Positions 45,301 through 54,718 of a DNA stretch of 64,000 nt are shown here, in pieces. The stretch is from Methyloversatilis discipulorum (lineage in GTDB: Bacteria > Pseudomonadota > Gammaproteobacteria > Burkholderiales > Rhodocyclaceae). The first letter of the stretch is position 1, and the number at the start of each line of letters is the position of its first letter. Both the position numbers and the translations under genes were made by a program. The DNA is taken from the NCBI RefSeq assembly GCF_000527135.1, contig NZ_AZUP01000001.1:2604001-2668000 (forward strand). Direction: 5' to 3'. Below the pieces are notes generated by a model. The model saw only the letters and a list, made by a program, of their open reading frames with translations. It ran no database searches and was not told the origin of the DNA.

Positions 45301-46188
45301 ATGAAACATGCTTTCGCTTTTCCCGCTGCAGTGATCGGCGTCACCCTGCTCGCCACCGGCTGCGCCGGTCTGTCCGACGCCGGCGGCACGCCGCGCAAGG
45401 AAATCGTCCGCGCGGTCACGCAGTCGCACCATCTGGTCAGCTTCAACGCCGGGCAGCCCGGCCGGCTGCTGTCCGACGTCGCACTGAAGGGTCTGGCAGC
45501 GGGCGAAACGGTGCTCGGCATCGATTACCGGGTCGCCCGCGGCGAGCTGTATGCGCTCGGCAGCAGCGGTCGCGTGTTCCGGGTCGATACCGCGAGCGGG
45601 CAACTGACGCCGGTGGGCAACGAGAAATTTTCGCAGCCGCTGAACGGCGGCCAGTTCGGCTTCGACTTCAACCCGGCGGCCGACCGCATCCGCATCGTGT
45701 CCGACACGCGGCAGAACCTGCGCGCCCACCCGGACACCGGCGCGCTGGTCGACGCCTCGCCCGATACGCCGGGCCTGCAGGCGGACGGCACGCTGCACTA
45801 CGCCGCTGGCGACGCGAACGAAAAGGTGGCGCCACGGGTGGTCGCTGCCGGCTACACCTACAACAAGGACAACGAGAAGCTCACCACCAACTACGCGATC
45901 GACGCCGCCACCGGCGCACTGGTGCGTCAGGGTTCGGTCGAGGGCGAACAGCCCGTCGTGTCGCCCAATCTGGGCAAGCTCTACACCGTGGGTTCGCTCG
46001 GCGTCGCCGGTGTCACCGACGCCCACTTCGACATCGCCGATCTGAACAACGCCGCCTTCGCGGTACTTGGCACGGCCAAGGAGGCCGCCGCCCAGTTCTA
46101 CGAAATCGACCTGAAGACCGGCAAGGCGACGCGCATCGGCAAGGTGGGCAACGGCGAAGCGCTGCGCGGCATCGCGATCGAACCCTGA
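45301..46188 (+). CDS. DUF4394 lipoprotein
   Basis: This 295-residue protein begins with a lipoprotein-like signal peptide (LLATGCAG; Cys21 is the likely lipidation site, though the -3 position is atypical). The mature part has DUF4394 repeats: HHLVSFNAGQPGRLLSDVALKGL, ETVLGIDYRVARGELYALGSSGRVFRVD and FDFNPAADRIRIVSDTRQNLR. It is a predicted beta-propeller. Function unknown. It has its own divergent promoter region and is convergent with the PAS gene. Confidence 0.85.
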   Translation: MKHAFAFPAAVIGVTLLATGCAGLSDAGGTPRKEIVRAVTQSHHLVSFNAGQPGRLLSDVALKGLAAGETVLGIDYRVARGELYALGSSGRVFRVDTASGQLTPVGNEKFSQPLNGGQFGFDFNPAADRIRIVSDTRQNLRAHPDTGALVDASPDTPGLQADGTLHYAAGDANEKVAPRVVAAGYTYNKDNEKLTTNYAIDAATGALVRQGSVEGEQPVVSPNLGKLYTVGSLGVAGVTDAHFDIADLNNAAFAVLGTAKEAAAQFYEIDLKTGKATRIGKVGNGEALRGIAIEP

Positions 46189-46212
46189 CGCGGTCAGGTC
46201 ACCCGGCGGCGC

Positions 46213-48078
46213 TCATTCGTCGGCGAACTCGCAATGGCCGGGCCCCAGCTCGGCCGCCTGGGTCGCCGCACGACGGGCCGCCGCGAACATCGATTCGGCG
46301 CCGATGTAGCGGGCGTCGGCGATGGCGATGCCGACCGCCACCGGCACCGAAATGTCGCGCCCGCCGACGTTCAGCGGCGCCGACAGCTCCTGCACCAGCC
46401 GGCTGGCCAGCTGCGACACGGCCGGTATCACCTCGTTCGAGCCGGACAGCGCACGCGCCGCCTCACCGGCGCGGAAATCAGTCAGCAGCACGGCGAACTG
46501 GTAATTGTCGAGATAGGTAATCGCCGCCCCCGGGTAATTCACCGGCCGGAAGCGGCGCGCCACCGTGGCCAGTATCTGTTCGGCCGCCTCGGCGCTGCTG
46601 CTCATCACCGGCTCGGCCAGGCCGCTGGCGTCCACCCACAGCAGCGCGAACGGAAGCTCGTTCACCTGCGACTGATGCAGCGTCCACGCCAGCAGCGCGT
46701 CGAAGATGGCGCGGCTGGTCATGCCGGTGCGCGCCTCGAACCACATGCGCCGGCGCGCCTTCTCTTCCGCACCGCGACGCTCGCTGACGTCGGTGATGAA
46801 GCCCTCGATCGCCAGCAGCTCGCCCTGCGACGAAAACACGCCGCGGCCCTGCTCCCACACCCAGATGTAGTTGCCGCTGACGTCGGCGATGCGGTACGAA
46901 ATCTGGTAAGGCTTGTGCTGCGCCAGATTGGCCTGCACCTGTGCCCACAGGAATTCGCGGTCCTCCGGGTGCACCAGGCTGCCGAAGGCAATGCGGTGAT
47001 TGTCCACCAGTTCCCACGGCTCGTAGCCGATCAGGTCCACGCTGCCGTCGCTGACGAATTCCATCGTCCAGTCCGGGTCGTTGCGACCGCGATACACCAT
47101 GCCCGGCACGTTGGCGAGCAGCGTGTTCAGATAGCGCCGGCTGGAACCGAGGTCTTCGCCGCGCCGGCGCCGCGTCACTTCGGTCATGGTGCCGACGACG
47201 CCGAGCAGATCGCCGTCGGGCAGTGTGCAGGTCTGCGCGCGCAACATGACCCAGAACACGGTGCCGCTGCCATTCACCATGCGCACTTCGGTATTCAGGT
47301 GATCGAGCTGCCCACCGGCGACCGACAGCATGCCGCGGTCCACCGCGTCGCGGTCCTCCGGGTGGATGGCCACAGACAGCAGCCGGCCACGGCTGTCCGC
47401 CATGCTGCGGCCGGTGAGCCGTTCCCACGCACGGTTCACGTAGGCGATGCGCCCCTCGGCGTCGGTCTTGAACAGCACCAGATCGAGCTGGTCGAGCACC
47501 AGCGACATCGAGTTCTCGACGCCGTCGCGCACGGGTGCGGTCGCCGCATCCGGGCTGAACTGGATGAGCAGGCTGCCGGGCACAGAAGACAGCGGCGAAA
47601 TGCTGGCGTGCATCTTGATCGCGCCACCGTCGGAGCGCACCAGCCGCAGCACGCCCTCGGCGTCCGACGCGTCTTCGCCGCCGGCGATCGCCATCAGCGT
47701 CGCGAAGCGCGCGTGATCGACCGGGTGCAGCAGGTTGGTGAAGGGCAGGCCGACCACCTGATCGCCGCGCCCGCGGTAGTTCAGCAGCGCGAGAAAGGCC
47801 TGGTTCGCAAAAGTGATCTGCTGCCCCTGAATCGTGACCGAGGGCGACGAAATGTTGTGGCACAGTTGACCCGCCCACTCCATCTGCTGCGCGCTGGCCT
47901 CGGGCGGATGCGGGCGACCGACGTACCAGGGCAGACGGCGCGCCAGGCCGAGCATGGCCAGCCCGCTCAGCACGACGGCACCCGGCAGCGCGTACGCCGT
48001 CGCGGAGCCGTACCACGAACCGACCACTGCAGCGAACAGCAGCGCCAGTATCCAGGCTGAAAACACGTACAAAGTCAT
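46213..48078 (-). CDS. Multi-PAS membrane sensor with degenerate GGDEF domain
   Basis: This 621-residue protein has two N-terminal membrane helices (about 3-50) and three PAS-like modules (about 65-190, 195-325 and 330-460). The third is of the PAS_3 type with a WVWEQGRGVF strand. A C-terminal domain with the GGDEF fold has lost its signature: the usual RxGGDEF reads YLDNYQF, and the entry motif is ARTGMTSR instead of DxLTGLxNR. Diguanylate cyclase activity is therefore not expected. It is probably a signal-binding regulator. Its ATG overlaps that of the divergent histidine-kinase gene. Confidence 0.88.
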   Translation of the reverse strand: MTLYVFSAWILALLFAAVVGSWYGSATAYALPGAVVLSGLAMLGLARRLPWYVGRPHPPEASAQQMEWAGQLCHNISSPSVTIQGQQITFANQAFLALLNYRGRGDQVVGLPFTNLLHPVDHARFATLMAIAGGEDASDAEGVLRLVRSDGGAIKMHASISPLSSVPGSLLIQFSPDAATAPVRDGVENSMSLVLDQLDLVLFKTDAEGRIAYVNRAWERLTGRSMADSRGRLLSVAIHPEDRDAVDRGMLSVAGGQLDHLNTEVRMVNGSGTVFWVMLRAQTCTLPDGDLLGVVGTMTEVTRRRRGEDLGSSRRYLNTLLANVPGMVYRGRNDPDWTMEFVSDGSVDLIGYEPWELVDNHRIAFGSLVHPEDREFLWAQVQANLAQHKPYQISYRIADVSGNYIWVWEQGRGVFSSQGELLAIEGFITDVSERRGAEEKARRRMWFEARTGMTSRAIFDALLAWTLHQSQVNELPFALLWVDASGLAEPVMSSSAEAAEQILATVARRFRPVNYPGAAITYLDNYQFAVLLTDFRAGEAARALSGSNEVIPAVSQLASRLVQELSAPLNVGGRDISVPVAVGIAIADARYIGAESMFAAARRAATQAAELGPGHCEFADE

Positions 48079-49681
48079 GGTGATCCGTTCTTTCTTCGGC
48101 CCCAGCGGGCGCTATCCCTTATATACCGGATTGGTCGCCACTCTGGCGGGCTGTGCGGTCGCCGCCGTGCTCAGCATCTGGGGCAGCGTCGAGATCGAGC
48201 GTCAGTTCGAGCAGGTGTTCGGCACGCTGGTCGACCTCTGTGCGCAACGGACGGACGGCGTCGACTCGGCAGTTTGCACGGCTTTTGCCGGGGTCGAACG
48301 CACGCTGCTCGAACGCGTTGCCGTGATGCTGCTGTTGCAGGGGCTGTGCTTCGCCGTCATCGTCGCCGGCGCCCTGCTGATCGCGCAACGCGCACACCGC
48401 GTGCTGGTGCGCCGGACCGAATCGGCGCTGTCGCTGATGCCGGACAGCGCTCGTGCCCGCGGTCGCGACGAAGTCGAACGGCTGGTCGACAGTCTGGCGG
48501 AACTGACGGCGCGCCAGGCGGGCTTCGAGGCCGAAGGCCGCTGGCGCCAGCAGGTCAGCGGAGAACAGCTGCGCCGCAAGAGCCAGGCGCTGCAGACGCT
48601 GCACCAGGTGGCGCGCATGTTCACCGACGGCGACGTATCGGAGTTCAGTCTGCGCAATGGCCTCGCCCTGCTCGAAACCTCGCTCGGCGCACAGACCGCG
48701 GCACTCTGCCTGAACACGCCGGCGCACAAGGCGCTGGGCACCGGACCGCTGCTGTGCACCCGCGGCGAGCCGGCCATCGTGCGCCAGCTCGGCGCCGAAC
48801 AGAGCGCGCGTGAAGTCAGCGCGCGCGTGGTGCCGCCTTCGGGCGACTGCACCGCGCATTCGCTGGTGGTGCCGGTGTGTCGCGGCGACGTATCCGTCGG
48901 CACGCTGGTGATCGAATTTCCCGAAGTCGCGCGCGTCGACGACCCGCAGGTCAATCTCGCCGAAAGTTTCGCCCACCTCGCCGCGCTGGCCATTTCCAGC
49001 ATCAGCCGCAGCCAGGAGGAAAGACGGGTGGCGCTGATGGAGGAGCGCAGCGCCATTGCCGGCGAACTGCACGACTCGCTGGCGCAGTCGCTGGCCTATA
49101 TGAAGATCCAGGTGGCGCGGCTGCAGCGCGGACTGGACCGCGAGAAGCATCCGACCGACGTCGCCCAGGCGGCGCGCGAACTGCGCGAGGGGCTGTCCGC
49201 CGCCTACCGCGAAGTGCGTGAGCTGATCGCCGCCTTCCGCGTGCGCATGGGCCCCGGCGGTCTGCTGTCGACGGTGCAGGACGCGGTCGACGATTTCGCC
49301 CAGCGCAGCGGTCTGGACATCAGCTTCGTGCACGACCTCGGCCGCTGCCACCTCGAAGTGAACGAGGAATTCCACGTGATGCAGGTGATCCGCGAAGCAC
49401 TGTCGAACACCGTGCGCCACGCGCGCGCCTATCATGTGTGGGTGAGCATGCACTATGGCCCCGAACACCTGCTGAACGTGATCGTCGACGACGACGGTCG
49501 CGGCCTCACCAACCCGTACGCCGAAAGCAACCACTACGGCCTGAGCATCATGCGCGAACGCGCTCGCTCTCTCGGCGGCGAAGTGTCGGTCGTGCATCGC
49601 CCCGGCGGCGGCACGCGCGTGCAGCTCACCTTCGCGCCGCAGAAACTGCCGGTCGGCCAACTAGACGAAAGTACCGCATGA
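48077..49681 (+). CDS. NarX-type sensor histidine kinase
   Basis: This is a 534-residue kinase. Two membrane helices (about 12-35 and 75-97) enclose a short periplasmic loop with a pair of cysteines ([14 protein letters not shown]). HAMP-like and GAF-like segments follow, then the HisKA_3 dimerisation box [21 protein letters not shown] (phospho-His) and an HATPase with [12 protein letters not shown] and DDDGRGL and [14 protein letters not shown]. It overlaps its response regulator by 4 bp. The start ATG shares CATG with the divergent PAS gene; a GTG three bases on is possible. Confidence 0.9.
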   Translation: MVIRSFFGPSGRYPLYTGLVATLAGCAVAAVLSIWGSVEIERQFEQVFGTLVDLCAQRTDGVDSAVCTAFAGVERTLLERVAVMLLLQGLCFAVIVAGALLIAQRAHRVLVRRTESALSLMPDSARARGRDEVERLVDSLAELTARQAGFEAEGRWRQQVSGEQLRRKSQALQTLHQVARMFTDGDVSEFSLRNGLALLETSLGAQTAALCLNTPAHKALGTGPLLCTRGEPAIVRQLGAEQSAREVSARVVPPSGDCTAHSLVVPVCRGDVSVGTLVIEFPEVARVDDPQVNLAESFAHLAALAISSISRSQEERRVALMEERSAIAGELHDSLAQSLAYMKIQVARLQRGLDREKHPTDVAQAARELREGLSAAYREVRELIAAFRVRMGPGGLLSTVQDAVDDFAQRSGLDISFVHDLGRCHLEVNEEFHVMQVIREALSNTVRHARAYHVWVSMHYGPEHLLNVIVDDDGRGLTNPYAESNHYGLSIMRERARSLGGEVSVVHRPGGGTRVQLTFAPQKLPVGQLDESTA

Positions 49682-50325
49682 GCATCCGCATCCTGCTGAT
49701 CGACGACCATCCACTGTTCCGCAAGGGCGTGGCCCAGCTGGTGCGCGCCGACGACGAACTCGAACTGGCGGGCGAAGTCAGCGACGGCGCCAGCGGCATC
49801 GCGCTGGCCGCCGAACTCGACCCCGACCTCATCCTGATCGACCTCAACATGAAGTCGATGAACGGCATCGAAACGCTGCGCCAGCTCAAGGCCTCCGGCG
49901 TGCGTGCGCGCTGCGTCATGCTCACCGTGTCCGACGACGAGCGCGACGTGCTCGACGCGATGAAGGCGGGTGCCGACGGCTATCTGCTGAAGGACATGGA
50001 ACCGGAAGAACTGTGCGCCCGCATCAAGCAGTCGGTCGGCGGAAATGTCGTGCTCGACGCCAGCGTCGCCGGCCTGCTGGCGCACGCGCTGAACGCACCG
50101 CCGGCCGCCTCGCACAGCGACCTGACCGAACGCGAGCGGGAAATCCTGAGCCTGCTGGCCGACGGCCGCAGCAACAAGGAAATCGCCCGCGAACTGGGCA
50201 TCTCGGATGCCACCGTGAAGGTGCACATCAAGCATCTGCTGCGCAAGCTGAACATGAAGAGCCGGCTCGAAGCGGCGGTGTGGGCGCTGCAGAACCCGCA
50301 GTTCAGGCAGATGATGGCGGGCTGA
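49678..50325 (+). CDS. NarL/FixJ-type response regulator
   Basis: This 215-residue regulator has a receiver domain with the acidic pocket [13 protein letters not shown], the phospho-accepting Asp in [13 protein letters not shown], and the Thr/Lys of MLTVSDDE and [12 protein letters not shown]. The LuxR-type HTH is [28 protein letters not shown] (split here as [15 protein letters not shown] and [11 protein letters not shown]) followed by [14 protein letters not shown]. It is the cognate partner of the overlapping kinase. Targets are unknown; the nearest downstream units are the TorF porin and qhp genes on the other strand. Confidence 0.93.
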   Translation: MSIRILLIDDHPLFRKGVAQLVRADDELELAGEVSDGASGIALAAELDPDLILIDLNMKSMNGIETLRQLKASGVRARCVMLTVSDDERDVLDAMKAGADGYLLKDMEPEELCARIKQSVGGNVVLDASVAGLLAHALNAPPAASHSDLTEREREILSLLADGRSNKEIARELGISDATVKVHIKHLLRKLNMKSRLEAAVWALQNPQFRQMMAG

Positions 50326-50330
50326 AAAAG

Positions 50331-50371
50331 ACAGCGCGCAGCCGTCCGGTAAGCTGAATGCTGCGCGCTGT
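50331..50371 (-). terminator. Rho-independent terminator of porin 1
   Basis: An 11-bp perfect stem, ACAGCGCGCAG (50331-50341) with CTGCGCGCTGT (50361-50371), is followed on the minus strand by TTTTT. It ends the long minus-strand qhp/porin transcript. A second small hairpin GGTGCC-TGCAA-GGCACC lies at 50377-50393. Confidence 0.85.
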
Positions 50372-50404
50372 ACAACGGTGCCTGCAAGGCACCAACGAGG
50401 TCAT

Positions 50405-51112
50405 TCAGAACGTGCGCTTCACGTAGAGCAGCCACTTGCTGTCGCCGGTGTCCTTGCAGCGGATGCCGTTGTCGCAGATCGTGTAGAAGTTCTTGTCGGC
50501 ATTGGTGTCGACATACGCCACTGCCGCCTGCCAGCCCCCTTCGAAGTTCTTCGTCACGCCCACCTTCCAGTCGGTGAAGTCGTAGTCGTCGTAGTTCTTC
50601 ACCTTCTGGTGACCGACGTGAACGTTGGCGATCCACGACGGCATGAACTCGTAGTTCGCGTTCAGCTCGATGTAGTCCGACCCGTCCGAATCCGCACCGA
50701 AGGACTTCTTGCTGAAACCGAAGTAGTCGGTCACCGCGTACGAGTACTTCAGCTGGATGAACTTCCACGTCACCGCCGCGTTCAGTTCCAGCGTGTTCAG
50801 GGTTTCGGTGCCCCCACCTGCCAGATCGAGCTTGCCGCCCGGGAAGATGAACTGCAGGAAGCCGACGTCGAAGGTCCAGTCATCGATGGTCTTGGCGAAG
50901 CCACCGTACACGTCGATCTCGCCGGTAGCGTTCGACAGTGCCAGGTCGCTCACATTGGTGCCCCAGATGCCCAGGTAGGCGCCACTCGAATGCGCGAGGT
51001 CGAAACCGCCCTGCACCGCCGGCTTCTCCTGCGTGTAGCTGATGCCGCGGAAAATGTACTGCGAGAACAGGCCTACGTTCGCGCTGACCGTATAGGCCGG
51101 TGCGGCCGCTTC
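50405..51112 (-). repeat. Direct repeat, copy A (porin coding sequence)
   Basis: This stretch matches 63170-63877 almost base for base. Over 50521-50880 I count three mismatches in about 360 bases against the second copy. Similarity falls away in the signal-peptide region and outside the genes. Confidence 0.8.
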
Positions 51113-51187
51113 TCCGGCAAACGACGACAGCGGCAGCAGGCCTGCCAGCATTGCGGGCAGCAGCCCCTTCATTGGTGTTCTTTTCAT
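50405..51187 (-). CDS. TorF-family putative porin (copy 1)
   Basis: This 260-residue outer-membrane beta-barrel protein has a signal peptide (KGLLPAMLAGLLPLSSFAGE). The N-terminal mature strand GLFSQYIFRGISYTQ, alternating aromatic strands and a final VKRTF phenylalanine suit outer-membrane assembly. Two cysteines (ICDNGIRC) may pair. AAGAGGAGC precedes the ATG at 51187. It is 37 bp downstream of qhpG and probably co-transcribed. Mature sequence differs from the copy at 63170-63952 at only about five positions; the signal peptides differ. It could admit amines or export signals, but no function is demonstrated. Confidence 0.85.
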   Translation of the reverse strand: MKRTPMKGLLPAMLAGLLPLSSFAGEAAAPAYTVSANVGLFSQYIFRGISYTQEKPAVQGGFDLAHSSGAYLGIWGTNVSDLALSNATGEIDVYGGFAKTIDDWTFDVGFLQFIFPGGKLDLAGGGTETLNTLELNAAVTWKFIQLKYSYAVTDYFGFSKKSFGADSDGSDYIELNANYEFMPSWIANVHVGHQKVKNYDDYDFTDWKVGVTKNFEGGWQAAVAYVDTNADKNFYTICDNGIRCKDTGDSKWLLYVKRTF

Positions 51188-51224
51188 CTTCAAACGCTCC
51201 TCTTGCGGTGGGTGAAGCGCCGGG

Positions 51225-52562
51225 TCAGTGCCCGACACGAGTAGTGAGGGATTGCGCCTGCAGCCAGCGCAGCGCACGCGCCACTGCGTCGGCCGGCGCG
51301 TGCAGGTGATGGCCGATGTCGCTCGGCCCGGCCGGCGCGCCGGCCTGCAGCAGTTCGTCGAGCCGGCCAAGGTCTATGCCATCGATGAAGCGCACACCGC
51401 GCGGATGCTCGGCACTGACGACGACACGGCGCTCGACGATGAAGCCGTCCTCGACCACCGGTCGCGTCGCAAACGCCGCCGCGGCGACCGAGGCGCGCGC
51501 CAATGACGAGGCAACGGGTGGCTGGGTCACCTGCCGCCAGAAGGGCTCGTCCGACCAGTGCGTCTCAGCGGCATAGTGCCGCCGCGCCGCCTCGACGCGC
51601 GAAGCGAACACCGTCTCGATGCGTTCGCGCAGATAGCGCTGTGCCACCGCCGTCTGCGCCGGCCGTCGCAGCAGCGTGTTGATGACGGGCACCGCGGCAA
51701 TGGCACCGGAGGCCGCTTCGAACATGCCGTGACCGGACAGCGGATCGCAGGTGTAGGCCGCATCGCCGACGCGCAGATAGCCGTCGCCGACCACGCCGCC
51801 GCGCAATGCCGCCTGTATGCCACGCGCCCGCGTCGTACCCGCCGGCTTCAACTGCATGCCGAAACGTCGTGGCAGACGCGTGAGCTGCGCCAGCGCTGCC
51901 GCGTGCGCCAGATCGAGGTCACCGCCGACGGTCGCCACGCTGGCCGGCTGCACGACCACCTGGATATGGGCACGGCCCTGCGGATCGACGCCGCCCCAGG
52001 CCCAGCCGGACGGGAAGGATTCGATGAAGGTCGTGCGCGGCTGCGGCCGCGCGCCGTCGAAGGTGCGGCCCAGCGACACCAGCGTCGGACCGGCACAGCG
52101 GTCGGGCGCCATCTTCGGCGCCGTATGGCCGCGGCACTCGGCGAGCAGCGCGGCCTCGGTGCGCTGCAGCCGGCCCTCGCCGTCCTCCCAGCACACGCAC
52201 CAGCCGCCGTCGTCGCCACGCTCCAGTTCGCGCACCAGACCGTCGTGCAGGTCGACGCCTGCTGCTCTCACGTCGCGCAGCAGCGCCGCGTCGAAGGCAA
52301 CGCGGTCGACAACGAACTCGCCGTTCATCTCGACCTCCTGCGCGTTCCAGCTGGACACGCGATGCCAGCGCGGGCCGAGCAAGGCCAGCGCCTCGTGACA
52401 GCCGAGCAGCTTCAGCGCCTCGACCACACGCTGCGACAGCCCCTCCACCGCCGGCGCCGTGCGTCGCCGCCCGATGATCTGCGCCGGTATGTCATGTCGC
52501 GCCAGCGCGATCGCCAGCAGACTGGCGGCCGGGCCGGCGCCGAGTATGAGCAGCGGATTCAT
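51225..52562 (-). CDS. qhpG: QHNDH biogenesis flavoprotein monooxygenase QhpG
   Basis: This 445-residue FAD-dependent monooxygenase begins with the dinucleotide fold LLILGAGPAASLLAIAL. It has the second FAD motif RVGDAAYTCDPLSGHGMFEA and an arginine-rich substrate region. In Paracoccus QhpG hydroxylates the gamma-subunit tryptophan on the way to the CTQ cofactor. The call here rests on this fold plus its place in a complete qhp set. The ATG at 52562 has a strong GGGAGG site and overlaps the CcmF-like stop by 4 bp. Confidence 0.88.
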   Translation of the reverse strand: MNPLLILGAGPAASLLAIALARHDIPAQIIGRRRTAPAVEGLSQRVVEALKLLGCHEALALLGPRWHRVSSWNAQEVEMNGEFVVDRVAFDAALLRDVRAAGVDLHDGLVRELERGDDGGWCVCWEDGEGRLQRTEAALLAECRGHTAPKMAPDRCAGPTLVSLGRTFDGARPQPRTTFIESFPSGWAWGGVDPQGRAHIQVVVQPASVATVGGDLDLAHAAALAQLTRLPRRFGMQLKPAGTTRARGIQAALRGGVVGDGYLRVGDAAYTCDPLSGHGMFEAASGAIAAVPVINTLLRRPAQTAVAQRYLRERIETVFASRVEAARRHYAAETHWSDEPFWRQVTQPPVASSLARASVAAAAFATRPVVEDGFIVERRVVVSAEHPRGVRFIDGIDLGRLDELLQAGAPAGPSDIGHHLHAPADAVARALRWLQAQSLTTRVGH

Positions 52563-54718
52563 CCTTGCACCTCCCTGTGTGTCGGCATTGGGCGCAATGC
52601 GAGCCACAGCGCGCCGAGCGAAGTCAGCGTCAGACCGATCCACAACAGCGACGCGAAGGGCAACACCCGCAGCACCACCACGGCCTGAGCGGCCTGCGGC
52701 CCGCCTTCGAGCGCCGCCACCGCAGACGAGGTGGCGACCCACAATTGCAGATCACGCGCCCAGCCGCGGTCGATGAAGGGATGCAGCACATAGCCGGGCT
52801 GGTCGGCGTAACGCGCATAGCGGTAGTCGAGGATTTCGCAGATCTGGCGCACCGGCCCGGCGTAGCCGGCGATCGCGCTGCGGGCGTCGCGGTACAGCGT
52901 CTGCCCCTGCAGCACGCCGTGCTCCGGCGTCGAAATCTCGATCTGCGCCAGCGCGCGGAAGCTACCCTTGTCCTGTGTGCGACCGCCGTCTGGCGCGCGG
53001 TCCACGTCGAGGCCGGTGACGCGCACCGCATAGCCCTGATGCGCGCGCTGCCACGCTCCGTCGATAGCGACCAGGTGCTGCGAATAGCCATTCAGCGCCG
53101 TCGCCAGCAACCCGCCCCACAGCGCGACCACCGCACCGAGATGCAGCAGGCCGAGCGGCAGCAGGTAGCCGGCGGTACGCCGGCTGCGCCAGGCGCCGTG
53201 TGCGCTCCAGGCGGCGCAGCCGAGCGCCAGATAGGCACCAGCGATCAGGGCGGCGTCGATGCGCGGCAGCACGGCGGCGATCTGCTGCGACAGCACGCCG
53301 CTGCCGGCGTAATGACGGGCCAGCAGGCCGCCGTGCTCGAACATGGCGGCGCAGGCCAGTGTCGCGACCGCCAGCGTGATCCAGCCCAGTCGCGCCGACA
53401 GCCGGCGGGCGAAGAACCAGCCGCCGATCAACCCGGTCACGACCATGGGCAACAGCAGCAGACGCGCCAGCCCGTAGCCATCGACGTCCCACTGCGCGAA
53501 GGCCGCGCGCAGCGCCGGCAGTTCGGAACCGCGTGCCCAGTTGCGCAGCGTTTCGAAGAAGGGCTTCAGATCGTCCGGCCGCGGCAGGCCTTGCGCGCTG
53601 GCGTAGAAAGCCCAGGCGAGATGCGCCGATGCGGCCAGGCCGATGAACACGAAAATGAGCTGCGTCGCGCGCAAGCCCCAGGCGGCGAGGTTCAGGCGTT
53701 TCGCATTCGGCAGCGGGCGCACCGCGCGCAATCCGTGCAGCCACGCGGCCAGTCCGGCCAGCGACAGCAGGACAGCCAGCGTCATGTGGGCCGCCCAGGT
53801 CGACGCGCCGACGTAGCGGTGCGAACTGGCGAGCACCTCGTTGCGCGTGATACCCATCGCGATCGCGGTCAGCACCGCCGCCGCCAGCGCGGCGAAAGGC
53901 ACCCAGCGCCACATCGTGCGCCCGGGCCGCCAGCCGCCGGCGCCGTGCAGATGGGCGGCGAGCAGGCACCACACGGCGAACACCGCGGTCTGCACCGGGT
54001 CCCAGTGCCACACCTGGCCGTACATCGCGTCCTCGAAGGCCCACACCATGCCGAAGCCGATGCCGGCGGTGAGCAGTGCCCAGGCCCGTCGCGCGTGCGT
54101 CAGTGCGCCGCCCGGCCAGCGCGTTTCCCGGCCGCCGAGCGCAGCCAGCGCGGGTGCGGCGAGCGACAGTGTCCACGCATAGGCGGCGAGGATGAGTGGC
54201 GCGTGCACCAGCATCCAGATCTTCATCAGGTGCGCGTTCATGCCCTGCGATGCCGACCTCTGCAGCCAGTCGACCGGCGTCGCCGCAAACGGGCCGAGCC
54301 AGGCGGCGGTCAGCGCATACCAGGCCGCCAGCAGCGCCGCGACGTCGATGCGCTGGCTGCGCCGCGCCGCCCCGCGTGCAGCCAAGGTGCTGAGGAAGGC
54401 GGCCAGCAGCAGCGTCGTACCTTCGTCGCCACCCCACAGATTGGCCAGCTTCAGATGCAGCGGCAGCTCCGCTCCGCTGTAGATCCAGACATAGCGCAGG
54501 TCGAAGCGGTCGGCCAGCAGCAGCACGGCGAGCGCGATCAGCGCGCCCCACAACAGGCCGGCTGCGGCGCGGAGCAGCGCGGCACGGCGGGCGCTCGCCA
54601 CGCCGGCACACAGCGCGGCCGCGCCGGCGACGGCGAGCAGCGCATCGCCAAGCGCCGGCAGCACGGTACAGACCAACGCCGCCAGCGGCACGACGCCCCA
54701 CAAAAGGCGATCACGCAT
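52559..54718 (-). CDS. CcmF/CcsA-type heme-lyase-like membrane protein
   Basis: This 719-residue polytopic protein has about 14 predicted helices and the heme-handling WWD-type motif GQVWHWDPVQTAVFAVW (about residues 230-247), together with a periplasmic C-terminal segment ending RDLQLWVATSS before a last helix, as in CcmF. Typical CcmF is about 650 residues. It is placed between qhpE and qhpG with 8- and 4-bp overlaps, so it is part of the qhp operon. It may attach heme to the diheme subunit QhpA. No other ccm genes are in the window. Confidence 0.85.
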   Translation of the reverse strand: MRDRLLWGVVPLAALVCTVLPALGDALLAVAGAAALCAGVASARRAALLRAAAGLLWGALIALAVLLLADRFDLRYVWIYSGAELPLHLKLANLWGGDEGTTLLLAAFLSTLAARGAARRSQRIDVAALLAAWYALTAAWLGPFAATPVDWLQRSASQGMNAHLMKIWMLVHAPLILAAYAWTLSLAAPALAALGGRETRWPGGALTHARRAWALLTAGIGFGMVWAFEDAMYGQVWHWDPVQTAVFAVWCLLAAHLHGAGGWRPGRTMWRWVPFAALAAAVLTAIAMGITRNEVLASSHRYVGASTWAAHMTLAVLLSLAGLAAWLHGLRAVRPLPNAKRLNLAAWGLRATQLIFVFIGLAASAHLAWAFYASAQGLPRPDDLKPFFETLRNWARGSELPALRAAFAQWDVDGYGLARLLLLPMVVTGLIGGWFFARRLSARLGWITLAVATLACAAMFEHGGLLARHYAGSGVLSQQIAAVLPRIDAALIAGAYLALGCAAWSAHGAWRSRRTAGYLLPLGLLHLGAVVALWGGLLATALNGYSQHLVAIDGAWQRAHQGYAVRVTGLDVDRAPDGGRTQDKGSFRALAQIEISTPEHGVLQGQTLYRDARSAIAGYAGPVRQICEILDYRYARYADQPGYVLHPFIDRGWARDLQLWVATSSAVAALEGGPQAAQAVVVLRVLPFASLLWIGLTLTSLGALWLALRPMPTHREVQG

